Assembly (NCBI GenBank): GCA_003167365.1
Contig: PMTM01000004.1
Span: 142,102 to 206,101, forward strand
Length of the DNA stretch: 64,000 nucleotides
Direction: 5' to 3'
DNA from: Spartobacteria bacterium
Lineage (GTDB): Bacteria > Verrucomicrobiota > Verrucomicrobiia > Chthoniobacterales > UBA10450
Part shown: in pieces, positions 24,098 to 33,896 of the stretch
Layout: every line of letters starts with the position of its first letter
Numbering within the stretch: position 1 is the first letter of the stretch
The notes under the pieces: model-generated
What the model was told of the DNA's origin: nothing
Seen by the model: the letters and a program-made list of their open reading frames with translations, nothing else
The model's database searches: none
Position numbers and translations under genes: made by a program

Positions 24098-26224
24098 ATG
24101 CATTGGTTATACCGCCATCGCGTCATCATCCTGGCGGGAATCTGCGTGGTCTGCACTGCATGCGTTGTGCTCGTTCGCGAAATTCCGTCAGTGCCGTTTT
24201 TTTCCACGGTCTGGTCGAGCGAGCAGGCCTTCCAGGATTTGATGATCCGCGAAGGACGCAAGACTGCGACCAGACCCGACTTCCTATTTGTCGGCATCGA
24301 CCAAAGCACCTTGCAATTGCCGCCGCTGACACCGGACGAATTGGCCAACAGTCGCGCGATGCAATTGATGACCGAGCGGCCATTCCCCTGGTCGCGCGAA
24401 GTTTGGGCGCTCTTGCTCGACCGGCTATTTCAGGCGGGTGCGCGCGTGGTCATGTTCGATCTGGTTTGCAATCCGCCCAACGACGGCGACCTCGCATTTC
24501 ACGCCGCGCTCGATCGCTATCGCGATAAGGTAGTTCTGGGCGCGAACTTCGATTTCTCGGAAGCGTCGCAAGGCGGCGGGGGATTTGCGCAGGCAGTCGT
24601 GCCCGACTCAATCCTTATTCCCCCGCCACAAATACAAGACGATCGCGTCGGCTATGTAACCTTTTTTGCCGATCGGCTCGATCAAAAAATCCGCGCGGCG
24701 CGTTACACAGTGACGGACATGCAGTTAGGTCAAATGCCACCTCAACCGGGCGAGTTTGCCAATGAATCGCTTTCGGCGCGCGGTCTTGAAAAAATGGGGC
24801 GAGGCGCGGATGTGCCGCGTGATCTAAATGCACACTTGATCAGATTCAGCGCGCTGGACGCTTATCGTCCGCTGCCGCTTTACGAACTCTTCGATGCGAA
24901 ATTCTGGCACCAGAATTATGCGGACGGCGCTTTCTTCAAGGACAAGATCATCGTCATAGGTCCCTCCGCGCAGGTGACACACGACGTCGAAGACACGCCG
25001 CTCAGTCCGGAAACGCCGGGGCCGACCTTGCATCTGCACGCCATGGCGGCGGCGCTGGACCACGAGTTCCTGAGCAACACGACACTGACCACAGATTACG
25101 CGCTCGTTTGCATCGCAGGTATTCTGGCGTGGGTTGTGGTCGCCTTTGTCCGACGGCCGCTGCTCTCCATTCTGATCATGGTTGTAATCGGCGCAGCGTA
25201 TTTGGAAGCGGTGCGACTGTTTTACGATCGGGCCGGACTTTTCGTGCTCACCGTTCCGGTCCTGGCCACGTTTCTGATCAGTGGCGCGTTCTCGTTGGGC
25301 TTCGAGTATGCCCTGGAAAGAATCGAGAAACTGCGCACTCGCCGGACGCTCGAACGCTACGTGTCGAAGAATCTGGTTAAGGAGATTCTGGAGAATCCGG
25401 ACAGCTACTACCACTCGCTCCTCGGCGTGCGTGTTCCAGCCACGGTCTTGTTCTCCGATCTCGTCGGTTTCACGACCTTATCTGAGAAAGCCGACCCAGA
25501 GGCGTTGGTGAAACAACTGAACGAGTATCTCACCCAGATGACTGCGGTCGTTTTCGAGAACGGCGGCACGCTCGATAAATTTATTGGCGACGCCATCATG
25601 TGCGTGTGGGGAAATGTAAAGAGCTTCGGTGTCGCGGAGGACGCGAGGCACGCGGCGCGAACTGCACTTGGGATGCGGCGCGCGCTGGAGAAGTTGAACC
25701 AAGGATGGCGTGCGGAAGGCCGGATGGGACTCGGCATGGGCATCGGCATCAACCAGGGCGAAGTCATTGTCGGCAATATCGGTTCGCACGAACGCATGGA
25801 TCCCACCGTGATCGGGGACTCGGTCAATCTTGCTTCACGGCTGGAAGGTCTTACTCGCATTTATGGCGTCGATATCCTGATCGGACCGACGGCAACTGAG
25901 TTTGTTCGCGACGAGTTCCATCTCAAGAGCATCGCGCGGGTGCAGGTGAAAGGAAAAAGTGAGCCGGTGGATGTCTCCACGCTGATCGGTTCGCGAAATG
26001 AGGATGTCGATCCGGAGTTGCTGAAGTGGCTCGAAGCTTACGAAGAAGGCATTCTGAAATTCCGGCAGCGCGATTTCAACCAGGCGAAAATTCTTTTCTC
26101 ACGCTTCCTCGAATTTTATCCGGACGATTTTCTTGCCAAAACGTACCTCGAACGCGCTCTCGAGTACGAGCAACAGCCGCCGGACGAAGCCTGGAACGCA
26201 GTCGAGGTGTTCAAGAAAAAATAG
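24098..26224 (+). CDS. CHASE2-domain class III nucleotide cyclase
   Basis: 708 aa. N-terminal membrane helix (about 8-27), an extracytoplasmic CHASE2 sensor (about 35-325), two to three further helices (about 333-405) and a class III cyclase domain (about 445-630). Metal-binding Asp454 (LFSDLVGF) and Asp498 (FIGDAIM), Lys494 and Asp574 (VIGDSVN) point to adenylate cyclase, with Asn577 and Arg581 as transition-state residues. A helical, TPR-like tail follows (about 640-700). It should turn an unknown periplasmic signal into cAMP. No effector is next to it. Confidence 0.93.
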   Translation: MHWLYRHRVIILAGICVVCTACVVLVREIPSVPFFSTVWSSEQAFQDLMIREGRKTATRPDFLFVGIDQSTLQLPPLTPDELANSRAMQLMTERPFPWSREVWALLLDRLFQAGARVVMFDLVCNPPNDGDLAFHAALDRYRDKVVLGANFDFSEASQGGGGFAQAVVPDSILIPPPQIQDDRVGYVTFFADRLDQKIRAARYTVTDMQLGQMPPQPGEFANESLSARGLEKMGRGADVPRDLNAHLIRFSALDAYRPLPLYELFDAKFWHQNYADGAFFKDKIIVIGPSAQVTHDVEDTPLSPETPGPTLHLHAMAAALDHEFLSNTTLTTDYALVCIAGILAWVVVAFVRRPLLSILIMVVIGAAYLEAVRLFYDRAGLFVLTVPVLATFLISGAFSLGFEYALERIEKLRTRRTLERYVSKNLVKEILENPDSYYHSLLGVRVPATVLFSDLVGFTTLSEKADPEALVKQLNEYLTQMTAVVFENGGTLDKFIGDAIMCVWGNVKSFGVAEDARHAARTALGMRRALEKLNQGWRAEGRMGLGMGIGINQGEVIVGNIGSHERMDPTVIGDSVNLASRLEGLTRIYGVDILIGPTATEFVRDEFHLKSIARVQVKGKSEPVDVSTLIGSRNEDVDPELLKWLEAYEEGILKFRQRDFNQAKILFSRFLEFYPDDFLAKTYLERALEYEQQPPDEAWNAVEVFKKK

Positions 26225-26631
26225 AACCAAGCGGCTTCGCACAAAGTCCACAAAGGACACAAAGAAGTATTTGAACGAAATAGAACCGCGGATTGCGCGC
26301 CACGGCGGGCAGGCAGCGGATTGCGCGGATAAAGAGCGTTTTGCTCCTCGCGTTGTCATCCTGAATCCGCCTTAGGCGGATGAAGGATCTCTCACAAGGT
26401 TGCAGAGCGTTCTATGTCCGCGAGGGAATCCAAGCTTCGATTGTGAGGTCCCTCGCTCCGCTCGGGATGACACGGGTTTTTAATTAAGGTTGTCATTAGA
26501 ACATCCTGCGCACGATCAACACATTTTAGAAAATCCGCGACCATCCGCTGCCTGCCCGCCGTGGCGGGTAATCCGCGGTTCAAAAATTCGTTGGGGTAGC
26601 GCAGCGCGCAGTCTCGGCGTAAAGACACGGC
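26225..26631. other. 407-bp intergenic region: nested inverted repeats
   Basis: Contains family A copy 6 between two inverted arms of about 48 bp (26283-26330 and 26531-26581, core CGCCACGGCGGGCAGGCAGC). The result is a palindrome inside a palindrome between the cyclase gene and mpl. No gene seen. Confidence 0.7.
26355..26471. repeat. dispersed palindrome family A, copy 6
   Basis: 117 bp, GTCATCC to GGATGAC. The left arm carries an extra small hairpin (TCCGCCTTAGGCGGA), also seen inverted in copy 7. Confidence 0.8.
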
Positions 26632-28023
26632 GTGACAGAGGCGCCGCGAAAATTTCATTTTCTGGGCATTTGCGGAACGGCGATGGGTTCGGTCGCTGCG
26701 GCGCTGCGCGAACGCGGGTTCGCGGTCACTGGCTCGGACGAAAATATTTATCCGCCGATGTCGACCTTTCTGGAAGAGAAAGGCATCGCGCTTTATCAGG
26801 ATTATCGCGCGGAAAATATTCCGGCCGACGCCGATGTGGTGGTGATCGGCAACGCGATGAAGCGCGGCAATCCGGAAGTCGAAACCGTCCTCAATCGGAA
26901 ACTTTTCTATCTCTCGTTGCCGGAAGTTCTGAAAAATTATTTCCTGCGCGACCGGCATAATCTCGTGGTCAGCGGCACGCATGGCAAAACCACCACGACC
27001 GCGCTGCTCGCCTGGATGATGGAAACGGCGGGGCTCAACCCGGGTTATCTCATCGGCGGCATTCCGAAAAATCTCGGACAAGGCGCGCGGCTGAACGATT
27101 CGAAATTTTTCGTGATCGAAGGCGACGAATACGACACCGCGTTTTTCGACAAGCGTTCGAAGTTCATTCATTACCTGCCCGAGCTGCTGATCGTGAACAA
27201 CATCGAATTCGATCACGCCGACATCTTTAACAATCTCGACGAAATCAAACTGAGCTTCCGGCGTTTGCTCAACATCGTGCCGCAAAACGGCATGGTGCTG
27301 TTGAACGGCGACGATCCGAACTGCGTGGAAGTCGGCAAGGATTGCCGCGCGCAAATGGTCGAGGTCGGCTTTTCCAAAAACTGCGCGGAGCGAATTCGCG
27401 ACGTCGCTTATTCCGCCGATGGATCGCGGTTCACGCTCGGCGACGATACCTTTGAAGTTCCGCTGATCGGCGAGTTCAATGTGCGCAACGCCGCCATGGC
27501 CGCGAGTGCCGCGCGTTTTTATCGCGTGCCCAAAGCGAAGATCGACCAGGCGCTCGCCAGTTTTTTGGGAATCGCGCGCCGGCAGGAAATCCGCGGCAAA
27601 GCGCGCGGCGTAACGGTGATCGACGACTTTGGGCATCATCCCACCGCGATCGCGCAAACGCTCCAAGCGCTTCGCCATCGTTATCCCGGTCATCGGCTTT
27701 GGGCGATTTTCGAACCACGCTCGAACACGACGCGCCGCGCCGTTTTTCAACAGGAATTGCCGGACGCGCTAAAACTCGCCGACGGTGTTTTCATCTCACA
27801 GGTAGCGAAGATCGAGCAAATCCCGGAAGACGATCGCTTGAATCCGGAAGCGGTCATCAGTGCAATCGCCGAGGCCGGCCGGCCGGCGTTCTACGAAGAG
27901 AACGCCGACGCGATTGTCGATCGCATCGTGCCGATGTTGCAGCCGAAAGATGTCGTAACGGTGTTCAGCAACGGCGGATTCGATGGGATCCACGAGAAGC
28001 TGCTCGCAAGGTTGAATGAATAG
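26632..28023 (+). CDS. mpl: UDP-MurNAc:L-Ala-gamma-D-Glu-meso-DAP ligase (murein recycling)
   Basis: 463 aa from a GTG start. N-terminal FLGICGTAMGSVAAALRERG is the UDP-MurNAc-binding Rossmann unit; GTHGKTTTT (115-123) is the ATP-binding loop, and IEGDEYDTAFFDKRSKFIHY is characteristic of Mpl rather than MurC. The C-terminal ligase domain starts near residue 310. Mpl reattaches the recycled tripeptide to UDP-MurNAc in the cytoplasm. It stands alone. A family B repeat touches its stop codon. Confidence 0.93.
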   Translation: MTEAPRKFHFLGICGTAMGSVAAALRERGFAVTGSDENIYPPMSTFLEEKGIALYQDYRAENIPADADVVVIGNAMKRGNPEVETVLNRKLFYLSLPEVLKNYFLRDRHNLVVSGTHGKTTTTALLAWMMETAGLNPGYLIGGIPKNLGQGARLNDSKFFVIEGDEYDTAFFDKRSKFIHYLPELLIVNNIEFDHADIFNNLDEIKLSFRRLLNIVPQNGMVLLNGDDPNCVEVGKDCRAQMVEVGFSKNCAERIRDVAYSADGSRFTLGDDTFEVPLIGEFNVRNAAMAASAARFYRVPKAKIDQALASFLGIARRQEIRGKARGVTVIDDFGHHPTAIAQTLQALRHRYPGHRLWAIFEPRSNTTRRAVFQQELPDALKLADGVFISQVAKIEQIPEDDRLNPEAVISAIAEAGRPAFYEENADAIVDRIVPMLQPKDVVTVFSNGGFDGIHEKLLARLNE

Positions 28024-28097
28024 GTAGGGACAGATCTCCGAGCTGTCCGACTTATTTTCCGGAAATTCGTCGGACGCTTCGGAGAAACGTCCCTACC
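28023..28097. repeat. dispersed palindrome family B, copy 3
   Basis: About 75 bp, GGTAGGGACAG to CGTCCCTACC with inner GTCCGAC/GTCGGAC arms. It lies between mpl and the SnoaL-like gene, and is almost identical to copy 4 at 28793-28867, including the flanking TTGAATGA. Confidence 0.85.
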
Positions 28098-28542
28098 TGG
28101 CTGCCGAGGTGTGATCGTGCACGATCCGCCAGCCTTCGGCGTTTCGGCGAAAAATTAATGTGAACCGGCCGTGCGGTTCATCCTTTGAGCGTTTCAGTTT
28201 CCAACGGCCGAGCGCGATAGCGGCGTCGCGGCCGAGAGGCGTAATTTCCAGATCGGAAAAAGTAAGCGCGCCCATTTTCTCGCGATCGGAATATTTTTTC
28301 TTGTAACGATCGCGCACCGTCTGCCAGCCGAGGGTGACGGTGTCTTCGGAAACGAACGTGGTCGATCTGGCGCGAGCGTAACCATTCATGAAGCCGTCGA
28401 TGTCGCCGCGGTTCCACGCTTCCTGTTGTGCTTGGAGGACCGCGCGGATTTGGTCAGTGGTCGAAGGCGCGGCGAATGCGGGAATGTTTACTGCGGCCAG
28501 AAAGATCACGGCCAAAATGAAAACGGGAATCGACCGGACCAT
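28093..28542 (-). CDS. exported SnoaL/DUF4440-like protein
   Basis: 149 aa from the ATG at 28542; the frame runs on to 28629 through repeat sequence, so the inner start is preferred. Signal peptide (about 1-24, ending IPAFAAP), then an NTF2-like cone: AVLQAQQEAWNRGDIDGFMN, LGWQTVRDRYKKKY, FTLIFRRNAEGWRIVHDH. Family members are enzymes, binding proteins or unknown. It lies between two family B repeats. Confidence 0.82.
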   Translation of the reverse strand: MVRSIPVFILAVIFLAAVNIPAFAAPSTTDQIRAVLQAQQEAWNRGDIDGFMNGYARARSTTFVSEDTVTLGWQTVRDRYKKKYSDREKMGALTFSDLEITPLGRDAAIALGRWKLKRSKDEPHGRFTLIFRRNAEGWRIVHDHTSAAR

Positions 28543-28646
28543 CGACAATTCATTTAGCGCACGACAGCCTCTTGTCGAGTTTGCTGAAGATGAAGAGTGT
28601 TGATCGTGCACTGGGGTTCTAATGACCATCCTTAATTAAAACCCGT

Positions 28647-28771
28647 GTCATCCCGAGTTGCGCAGACAGCGAGGGACCTCACAATCGCAGCTTGGATTCT
28701 CTTCCGCCATAAAGGACGCCGACGAAGTTTATGAGAGATCCTTCATCCGCCTAAAGCGGATTCAGGATGAC
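28647..28771. repeat. dispersed palindrome family A, copy 7
   Basis: 125 bp, GTCATCC to GGATGAC; lies in the 420-bp gap (28543-28962) between the SnoaL-like gene and gspD, which holds no gene. Confidence 0.8.
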
Positions 28772-28792
28772 AATCGCGTGATTGAATGAGTA

Positions 28793-28867
28793 GGTAGGGA
28801 CAGATCTCCGAGCTGTCCGACTTATTTTCCGGAGATTCGTCGGACGTTTCGGAGAAACGTCCCTACC
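28793..28867. repeat. dispersed palindrome family B, copy 4
   Basis: Almost identical to copy 3. A further small hairpin, GCAGGC-GACAC-GCCTGC, follows at 28877-28893. Confidence 0.85.
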
Positions 28868-28962
28868 TGGCCGCCGATGCAGGCGACACGCCTGCCTCTA
28901 CCGTTCGTTTCCCTCTGGGCGAAGCAGGTTGACCATGATATACTGACCACGTAAATACGCAC

Positions 28963-31359
28963 GTGCTGAGACCTTTTTGCGTAGTCATAATCTTGTTCGC
29001 CGGATCGACTGGCGTTTTTGGCCAGGTCGCGCCCGGCGAAGCGCCGCCTTCGTCGGCGATCGCATTAGCCACTCCGCCTCCGGCTGCAAGCGCACTGGCG
29101 GGCGCGCCGCAGATGGTGCGATTGCAATTCCCGAACAGCGACGTCGCCGACATCCTGCATCTCTACGAGCAGCTCACCGGCAAGAAGCTGGTCGTGGACA
29201 ATTTTGTTCAGGGCAAAATCAACATCTTCATCAGCAAAGACGTTCCGCGCGAGGAAGCGGTCAAGATCATCGAGATGAACCTGCTCATGAACGGCTTTTC
29301 GCTTGTGCCTGCGGAAAACGACATCGTCAAAGTCATCGGCACCGGGAGAAATCCGCGCACGACCGGTGTGCCGGTCATTTCCGATGAATCGGAAATTCCG
29401 TCCGGCGATCACGTGATCAGTTTTCTTTTCAAGCTCCGTTATGCAGACGCGACCGAGTTGCAGCAGGTCCTCAACCAATATTTGCAGCCGGCGCAACCGT
29501 ACACCTCGATCCTGGCGTTGCCGAAAGCGTCGAGTGTTTTGGTCACGGAGAATTCCAGTGTCATTCGCAGCCTCGTCCACATCGTCGATCAGATCGACGT
29601 GCCGCCGGCCGAAGTGGTGAGCGAGTTCATCAAACTCGAACGCGCCGACGCCAGCAAGGTCGTCGATATGTTGAGCGATATTTTCGAGAAAGGGCAGTCG
29701 CCCAATGCCAAGACGGGGCCGGGCGGCGTTCGTGCCGCGCGAGCGCCGGTGCCGCAACAGATTTCGGCGGCGGAGGGCGAACCGGGCGCGATGACCGCGT
29801 TGACCGCGCTTTCGGAGGACTCGGTTGTGGTCGGCAAAATCAAGATCACGGCGGACGTACGCACGAACCGCATTCATGTCGTCACCCGTCCGATCAACAT
29901 GCCGTTCATCCGGAAATTGATCGGCGAGTTCGACGCCAACGTGGAGTTTGCCAAACCGGTCACGCGTCCGTTGAAATACATTTCGGCCGGCGAGATTTTG
30001 CCGGTGCTCGTGCAAGCTTTGACTGAGCCGGGCAGCGAGCAAAAAGGCGGGGAAGGTGGAGCTGCTCAAAATCTCGCTCCGCAACAACAGCAGCGCCGCA
30101 ACACGACGAGCGGCGCCAACGGTCAGAACGGCGGCACGAGCGGCACGGGGAGTACGGGAAGCGATAGCAGCGGCGGCAACCTCAACGTTTCAGAAGAACT
30201 TTCCACCACTGCCGTCGATACCACGCCCAAGGCGGTCACGGTTGGAAATGCCAAGATCATCGCCGACCAGCGCGCGAACTCGATCATTATGCTTGGCAAC
30301 CGCGAAGTGGTGATGAAGGTCCAGAAGATTCTCGACGAGATGGACGTGAAAGCGCCGCAGGTCGCGATCAGCACCGTGATCGGCGAGTTGACGCTGAACA
30401 ACGACGAAGAATTCGGCGTCGATTATTTTTTGCGACTCAAGAAAGCAGCTCAGTTTACAAACAATGGTCTTACTGCGCCTTTACCGGGAGTGACCACGAC
30501 CACAGGCAATACGGTGACCGACGCAAATGGAGTGGTCAACAGCACAGGCCCGACAACTACTACAAATCCTGCAGGGTTATTTAATCCAGCGAATCTCGGG
30601 ACGTTTACTCAGCTTGCTAGCGCGGCAACTACCGGCACAAACGTTTATGCGGCCGCCGGCAGCACCTTATCGGCGGTTGTGCATCTTCTTGATTCGACGG
30701 GGAGGTTTAAGGTGATTTCGCGGCCGATGGTTTTCACGAGCAACAACAAGAAAGCGATCATCGCTTCTGGAACTGAGATTCCTGTGCCTGTCAGCACGCT
30801 CTCTTCCATCGTTAATACCAATGCTACGAATGGCACGAATGTCGGTCAGCAATCGAGCATTGAATTCAAGAAGGTAGCGCTGCAACTCGAAGTGGTTCCG
30901 CTAATCAATTCGGAGAAGGAGGTTTCGCTCGATATTTTGCAAAAGGTCGACAGTCTCGCTGGTACGACCATCGTCGATGGCAATTCCATTCCGAATATTG
31001 CGACGCGTTATATTCGCACCAATGTGGCCGCTGCCAATGGATCGACGATCATCCTTGGTGGTCTAATCACTGAAAGCAAACAGAAGAATACGACGGGATT
31101 ACCGGTCCTCGATCGCATCCCCTGGGTGGGTTCGCTATTTCGCAGTACAACGAACACGACAAGTCGTGCGGAGTTAATTGTGCTAATGCGTCCAGAGGTG
31201 ACGTTGACCAATCTCGATCTCTACCGCTTGCGCGTGAAGAATGAGCAAAGGGTGCACATGGGCTCTGATCTCAATGAGGAAGAAAAGCTGACGCCGGAAA
31301 AAACCGGCAAGGAATTGCCGCCGCCCGATTTGCCGCCAGATTTGCCGCCACAGAAATGA
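28963..31359 (+). CDS. gspD: type II secretion secretin (GspD-like)
   Basis: 798 aa from a GTG start; signal peptide about 1-21. N0 domain (about 45-120: LQFPNSDVADILHLYEQLTGKK reduced to its core LTGKKLV), then two or three N1-type repeats (FKLRYADATELQQVLNQYL; FIKLERADASKVVDML), a Gln/Gly/Ser/Thr-rich loop (about 360-410), and the C-terminal secretin barrel (ISTVIGELTL, VEVVPLINSEKEVSLDI-type strands, GSTIILGGLI). It forms the outer-membrane pore of a T2SS or type IV pilus-like machine. Pro-rich tail. Overlaps the ATPase gene by ATGA. Confidence 0.92.
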   Translation: MLRPFCVVIILFAGSTGVFGQVAPGEAPPSSAIALATPPPAASALAGAPQMVRLQFPNSDVADILHLYEQLTGKKLVVDNFVQGKINIFISKDVPREEAVKIIEMNLLMNGFSLVPAENDIVKVIGTGRNPRTTGVPVISDESEIPSGDHVISFLFKLRYADATELQQVLNQYLQPAQPYTSILALPKASSVLVTENSSVIRSLVHIVDQIDVPPAEVVSEFIKLERADASKVVDMLSDIFEKGQSPNAKTGPGGVRAARAPVPQQISAAEGEPGAMTALTALSEDSVVVGKIKITADVRTNRIHVVTRPINMPFIRKLIGEFDANVEFAKPVTRPLKYISAGEILPVLVQALTEPGSEQKGGEGGAAQNLAPQQQQRRNTTSGANGQNGGTSGTGSTGSDSSGGNLNVSEELSTTAVDTTPKAVTVGNAKIIADQRANSIIMLGNREVVMKVQKILDEMDVKAPQVAISTVIGELTLNNDEEFGVDYFLRLKKAAQFTNNGLTAPLPGVTTTTGNTVTDANGVVNSTGPTTTTNPAGLFNPANLGTFTQLASAATTGTNVYAAAGSTLSAVVHLLDSTGRFKVISRPMVFTSNNKKAIIASGTEIPVPVSTLSSIVNTNATNGTNVGQQSSIEFKKVALQLEVVPLINSEKEVSLDILQKVDSLAGTTIVDGNSIPNIATRYIRTNVAAANGSTIILGGLITESKQKNTTGLPVLDRIPWVGSLFRSTTNTTSRAELIVLMRPEVTLTNLDLYRLRVKNEQRVHMGSDLNEEEKLTPEKTGKELPPPDLPPDLPPQK

Positions 31360-33095
31360 GGTCGCCGGCCAACCAGTCGATTATCGATCTGTTGCTCGCG
31401 GGTGGTGTACCTACGCAGGAAGAAGCGATCGAACTCGCGCAGAATCTCAATGGCGGTTCGTGGGTCGCGCAGGTGATCGATTCCGGCAAAGTGAACGAGG
31501 AACGTTTCCTCGGAGCGATCGGAGATTTCTTCCGCGTGCCCCTGGTCTCGCTCGATCCCAAGGCCATCGATCGCCAGACGTTGTCGCTCTTGCCGAGCCG
31601 TTTCGTTTTTCAACATCACATTTTGCCGGTTGAAGTGAGGGAGAACTCGGTCGTGCTCGCGACCTACGATCTTTTCAACTCGACCGGCCGCCAGCTCGCG
31701 TCGCAGCTCTTGAAGAAGCCGGCGGAATGGGTGCTGGTGCCGCGCCCGCAAATTCTGCGCGCGATGAAAATGCTTTACGGCGTGGGCGCGGAAACGTTCG
31801 ACGAAATCCTGAAGACGAACCGCGCGTTCGAAGCGTTGCAGGACATTGAGATAAGCACCGACCTGAACGCAGACGATCCGGAGGCGTCGGTGGTCAAGTT
31901 TGTGAACCAGATTATTCGCGAAGCGATCATCGAGCGCGCGACCGACATTCACGTGGAGCCGCTGGAAAACGATTTGCGGATTCGTTATCGAATCGACGGC
32001 ATCCTGCACGAAGTGGCGGTGCCGCCGCAGTTGCGCGTGCTGCAATCGGCCATCATCTCGCGTTTGAAAGTGATGGCGCACATGGACATCGCCGAGCGGC
32101 GTTTGCCGCAGGATGGACGCATCAATTTGCAATCGACCAATCAGAACATCGACGTGCGCGTCTCGACCATCCCGACCGTGAACGGCGAGTCGATCAGTTT
32201 GCGTTTACTCACCCGCACCGAGCAGCAATTCGGATTCGATCGGCTGGATATGAGCGATAAGCAAGAGCGCGTCGTTCGCAATCTGCTCGCGCTGTCGAAC
32301 GGAATCATTTTGCTCACCGGCCCGACCGGTTGCGGCAAGTCGACCTCGCTTTATTGCTTCCTCACCAGCATCAACTCAGTGCAGCGCCGCATCATCACGA
32401 TCGAAGAACCGGTCGAGTACCGGTTGCCCGGCGTGTCGCAGATCGATGTGAAACCGGAGATCGACCTGACGTTTGCAAAAGGTCTGCGCCACATTCTGCG
32501 TCAGGACCCGAACGTCGTCATGGTCGGCGAGATTCGCGACGTGGAGACGGCGGACATCTCGATCCGCGCCGCCATGACCGGTCACCTTGTCTTCAGCACG
32601 TTGCACACGAACGATGCGGTCGGCGGCATCACGCGCTTGCTCGACATGGACGTGGAGCCGTTCTTGCTCGCGTCTGTCGTGAAAGCGTTTATCGCGCAAC
32701 GGCTCGTCCGTACGATCTGCTCGGAATGCTCGCAGATGGTCGACTATCCGAGAGAGTATTTGGCCGAGATCGCTTTTCCGCTGAGAGACCTCGGCACGCA
32801 ATTTCTGCGCGGCGCGGGCTGCGATCATTGCCGGCAGACCGGTTATCAAGGGCGCGCGGCTATCTATGAAATTTGTGTTATTACGGAGCCGCTTCGGAAA
32901 ATGATCATGCAGAAGCGCGACGGCGGCGAGCTCAAGCAGTGCGCGGTCGCCGAAGGCATGGAAACTTTGCGGCAAGACGGCTGGCGTCGCGTCGCCCAAG
33001 GCATGACCACGATTGAAGAAGTTGTCCGCGTCACCCAAACCGATGAAGTGATGGCCGAGACGACCGAAGAAGCCCAGCCGGTCGTGGCCGGGTAG
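31356..33095 (+). CDS. gspE: type II secretion / pilus assembly ATPase (GspE/PilB-like)
   Basis: 579 aa. An N-terminal MshEN-like domain (about 5-140), then the ATPase: Walker A GPTGCGKST (322-330), Asp box ITIEEPVEY, Walker B MVGEIRDVETAD and the His box TGHLVFSTLHTNDA. A tetracysteine zinc site (ICSECSQ ... GCDHCRQTGYQGR) lies in the C-terminal part, as in GspE/PilB. It powers pseudopilus assembly. No gspF or pseudopilin gene is adjacent, so the rest of the machine must be elsewhere. Confidence 0.93.
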   Translation: MRSPANQSIIDLLLAGGVPTQEEAIELAQNLNGGSWVAQVIDSGKVNEERFLGAIGDFFRVPLVSLDPKAIDRQTLSLLPSRFVFQHHILPVEVRENSVVLATYDLFNSTGRQLASQLLKKPAEWVLVPRPQILRAMKMLYGVGAETFDEILKTNRAFEALQDIEISTDLNADDPEASVVKFVNQIIREAIIERATDIHVEPLENDLRIRYRIDGILHEVAVPPQLRVLQSAIISRLKVMAHMDIAERRLPQDGRINLQSTNQNIDVRVSTIPTVNGESISLRLLTRTEQQFGFDRLDMSDKQERVVRNLLALSNGIILLTGPTGCGKSTSLYCFLTSINSVQRRIITIEEPVEYRLPGVSQIDVKPEIDLTFAKGLRHILRQDPNVVMVGEIRDVETADISIRAAMTGHLVFSTLHTNDAVGGITRLLDMDVEPFLLASVVKAFIAQRLVRTICSECSQMVDYPREYLAEIAFPLRDLGTQFLRGAGCDHCRQTGYQGRAAIYEICVITEPLRKMIMQKRDGGELKQCAVAEGMETLRQDGWRRVAQGMTTIEEVVRVTQTDEVMAETTEEAQPVVAG

Positions 33096-33165
33096 TCGGC
33101 GCGTAATCGACGCACGACGATCAGTTTCCTTAGTTCCCAAACAAGCTGACAATCACCAACGCGTT

Positions 33166-33271
33166 GTCATCCCGAGCGGAGCGAGGGACCTCGCAATCGA
33201 AGTTTGGACGCGCTTGTTAGTTAGTGTGATCGATGAGCTTAAGGGGGGGCCTTCACTCCGTTCAGGATGAC
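33166..33271. repeat. dispersed palindrome family A, copy 8
   Basis: 106 bp, GTCATCC to GGATGAC; directly after gspE. Confidence 0.8.
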
Positions 33272-33336
33272 AGCGCACGCGGGGAACGACGATCGTGGGT
33301 AGGTGCTCCAATGACCATCCAAGGCTAAAACGCGTT

Positions 33337-33367
33337 GTCATCCCGAGCGGATAGCGAGGGACCTCGC
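33337..33367. repeat. dispersed palindrome family A, copy 9 (left half)
   Basis: Only the left arm (GTCATCCCGAGCGG...AGGGACCTC) is present; it stops where the GIY-YIG gene ends. Confidence 0.7.
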
Positions 33368-33664
33368 CTAAGGCCGAAGAATATACTTCTTACCCAAATC
33401 TTCCCATTTCGGATTCAGCTTTCTAACTAGTTCATTCTTCTTTTCTCGTCGCCATCTTTTGATCTCTTTTTCTCGAGAGATGGCATCACGAACGTCATCG
33501 AAACTTTCGTAGTAAACGATCCGATCAATTTTGTATCGCTTGGTAAAGCTTTGCTTCGGAGTGTTGCCGTGAAACCAAAGGCGACGCTCAAGACTATTTG
33601 TCACGCCGGTATAAAGAACGACCCGACTCCGATTGGTCATCATGTAGACATAGAATGTCTTCAC
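33368..33664 (-). CDS. small GIY-YIG domain protein
   Basis: 98 aa from a GTG at 33664. One GIY-YIG nuclease-like domain: FYVYMMTN in place of the first motif, LYTGVTNSLERR as the second, and a conserved Glu in REKEIKRWRREKK. The family (UPF0213/YhbQ-like) includes DNA-structure nucleases of unclear role. No other domain is present. It is flanked on both sides by family A palindromes and interrupts one of them. Confidence 0.88.
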   Translation of the reverse strand: MKTFYVYMMTNRSRVVLYTGVTNSLERRLWFHGNTPKQSFTKRYKIDRIVYYESFDDVRDAISREKEIKRWRREKKNELVRKLNPKWEDLGKKYILRP

Positions 33665-33730
33665 TGCTGTCTGGGGTTACTCAAATGACACGCGATTGGC
33701 AGGCGTTGATGCAAGGATATTCCTCGCATT

Positions 33731-33836
33731 GTCATCCTGAACGGAGTGAAGGATCTCGCACAGGGTGCAAGAGCGTTCTATGTCGGCTGAAAATCCAAGC
33801 TGCGCTGGTGAGGTCCCTCGCTTCGCTCGGGATGAC
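33731..33836. repeat. dispersed palindrome family A, copy 10
   Basis: 106 bp, GTCATCC to GGATGAC. Confidence 0.8.
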
Positions 33837-33896
33837 ACGCGTTTTAATTTTGGGGTGATCATTTGAGCACCTCGTGCGAGATCAACCCTCTTCGTT

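Noticed and set aside
26392..27750. 452-codon open frame on the minus strand
   Set aside because: It lies antisense to mpl, which has all family motifs. The frame is rich in Arg and His and has no recognisable domain, as expected for a shadow in GC-rich DNA.
29065..30087. 340-codon open frame on the minus strand
   Set aside because: Antisense to gspD; no domain.
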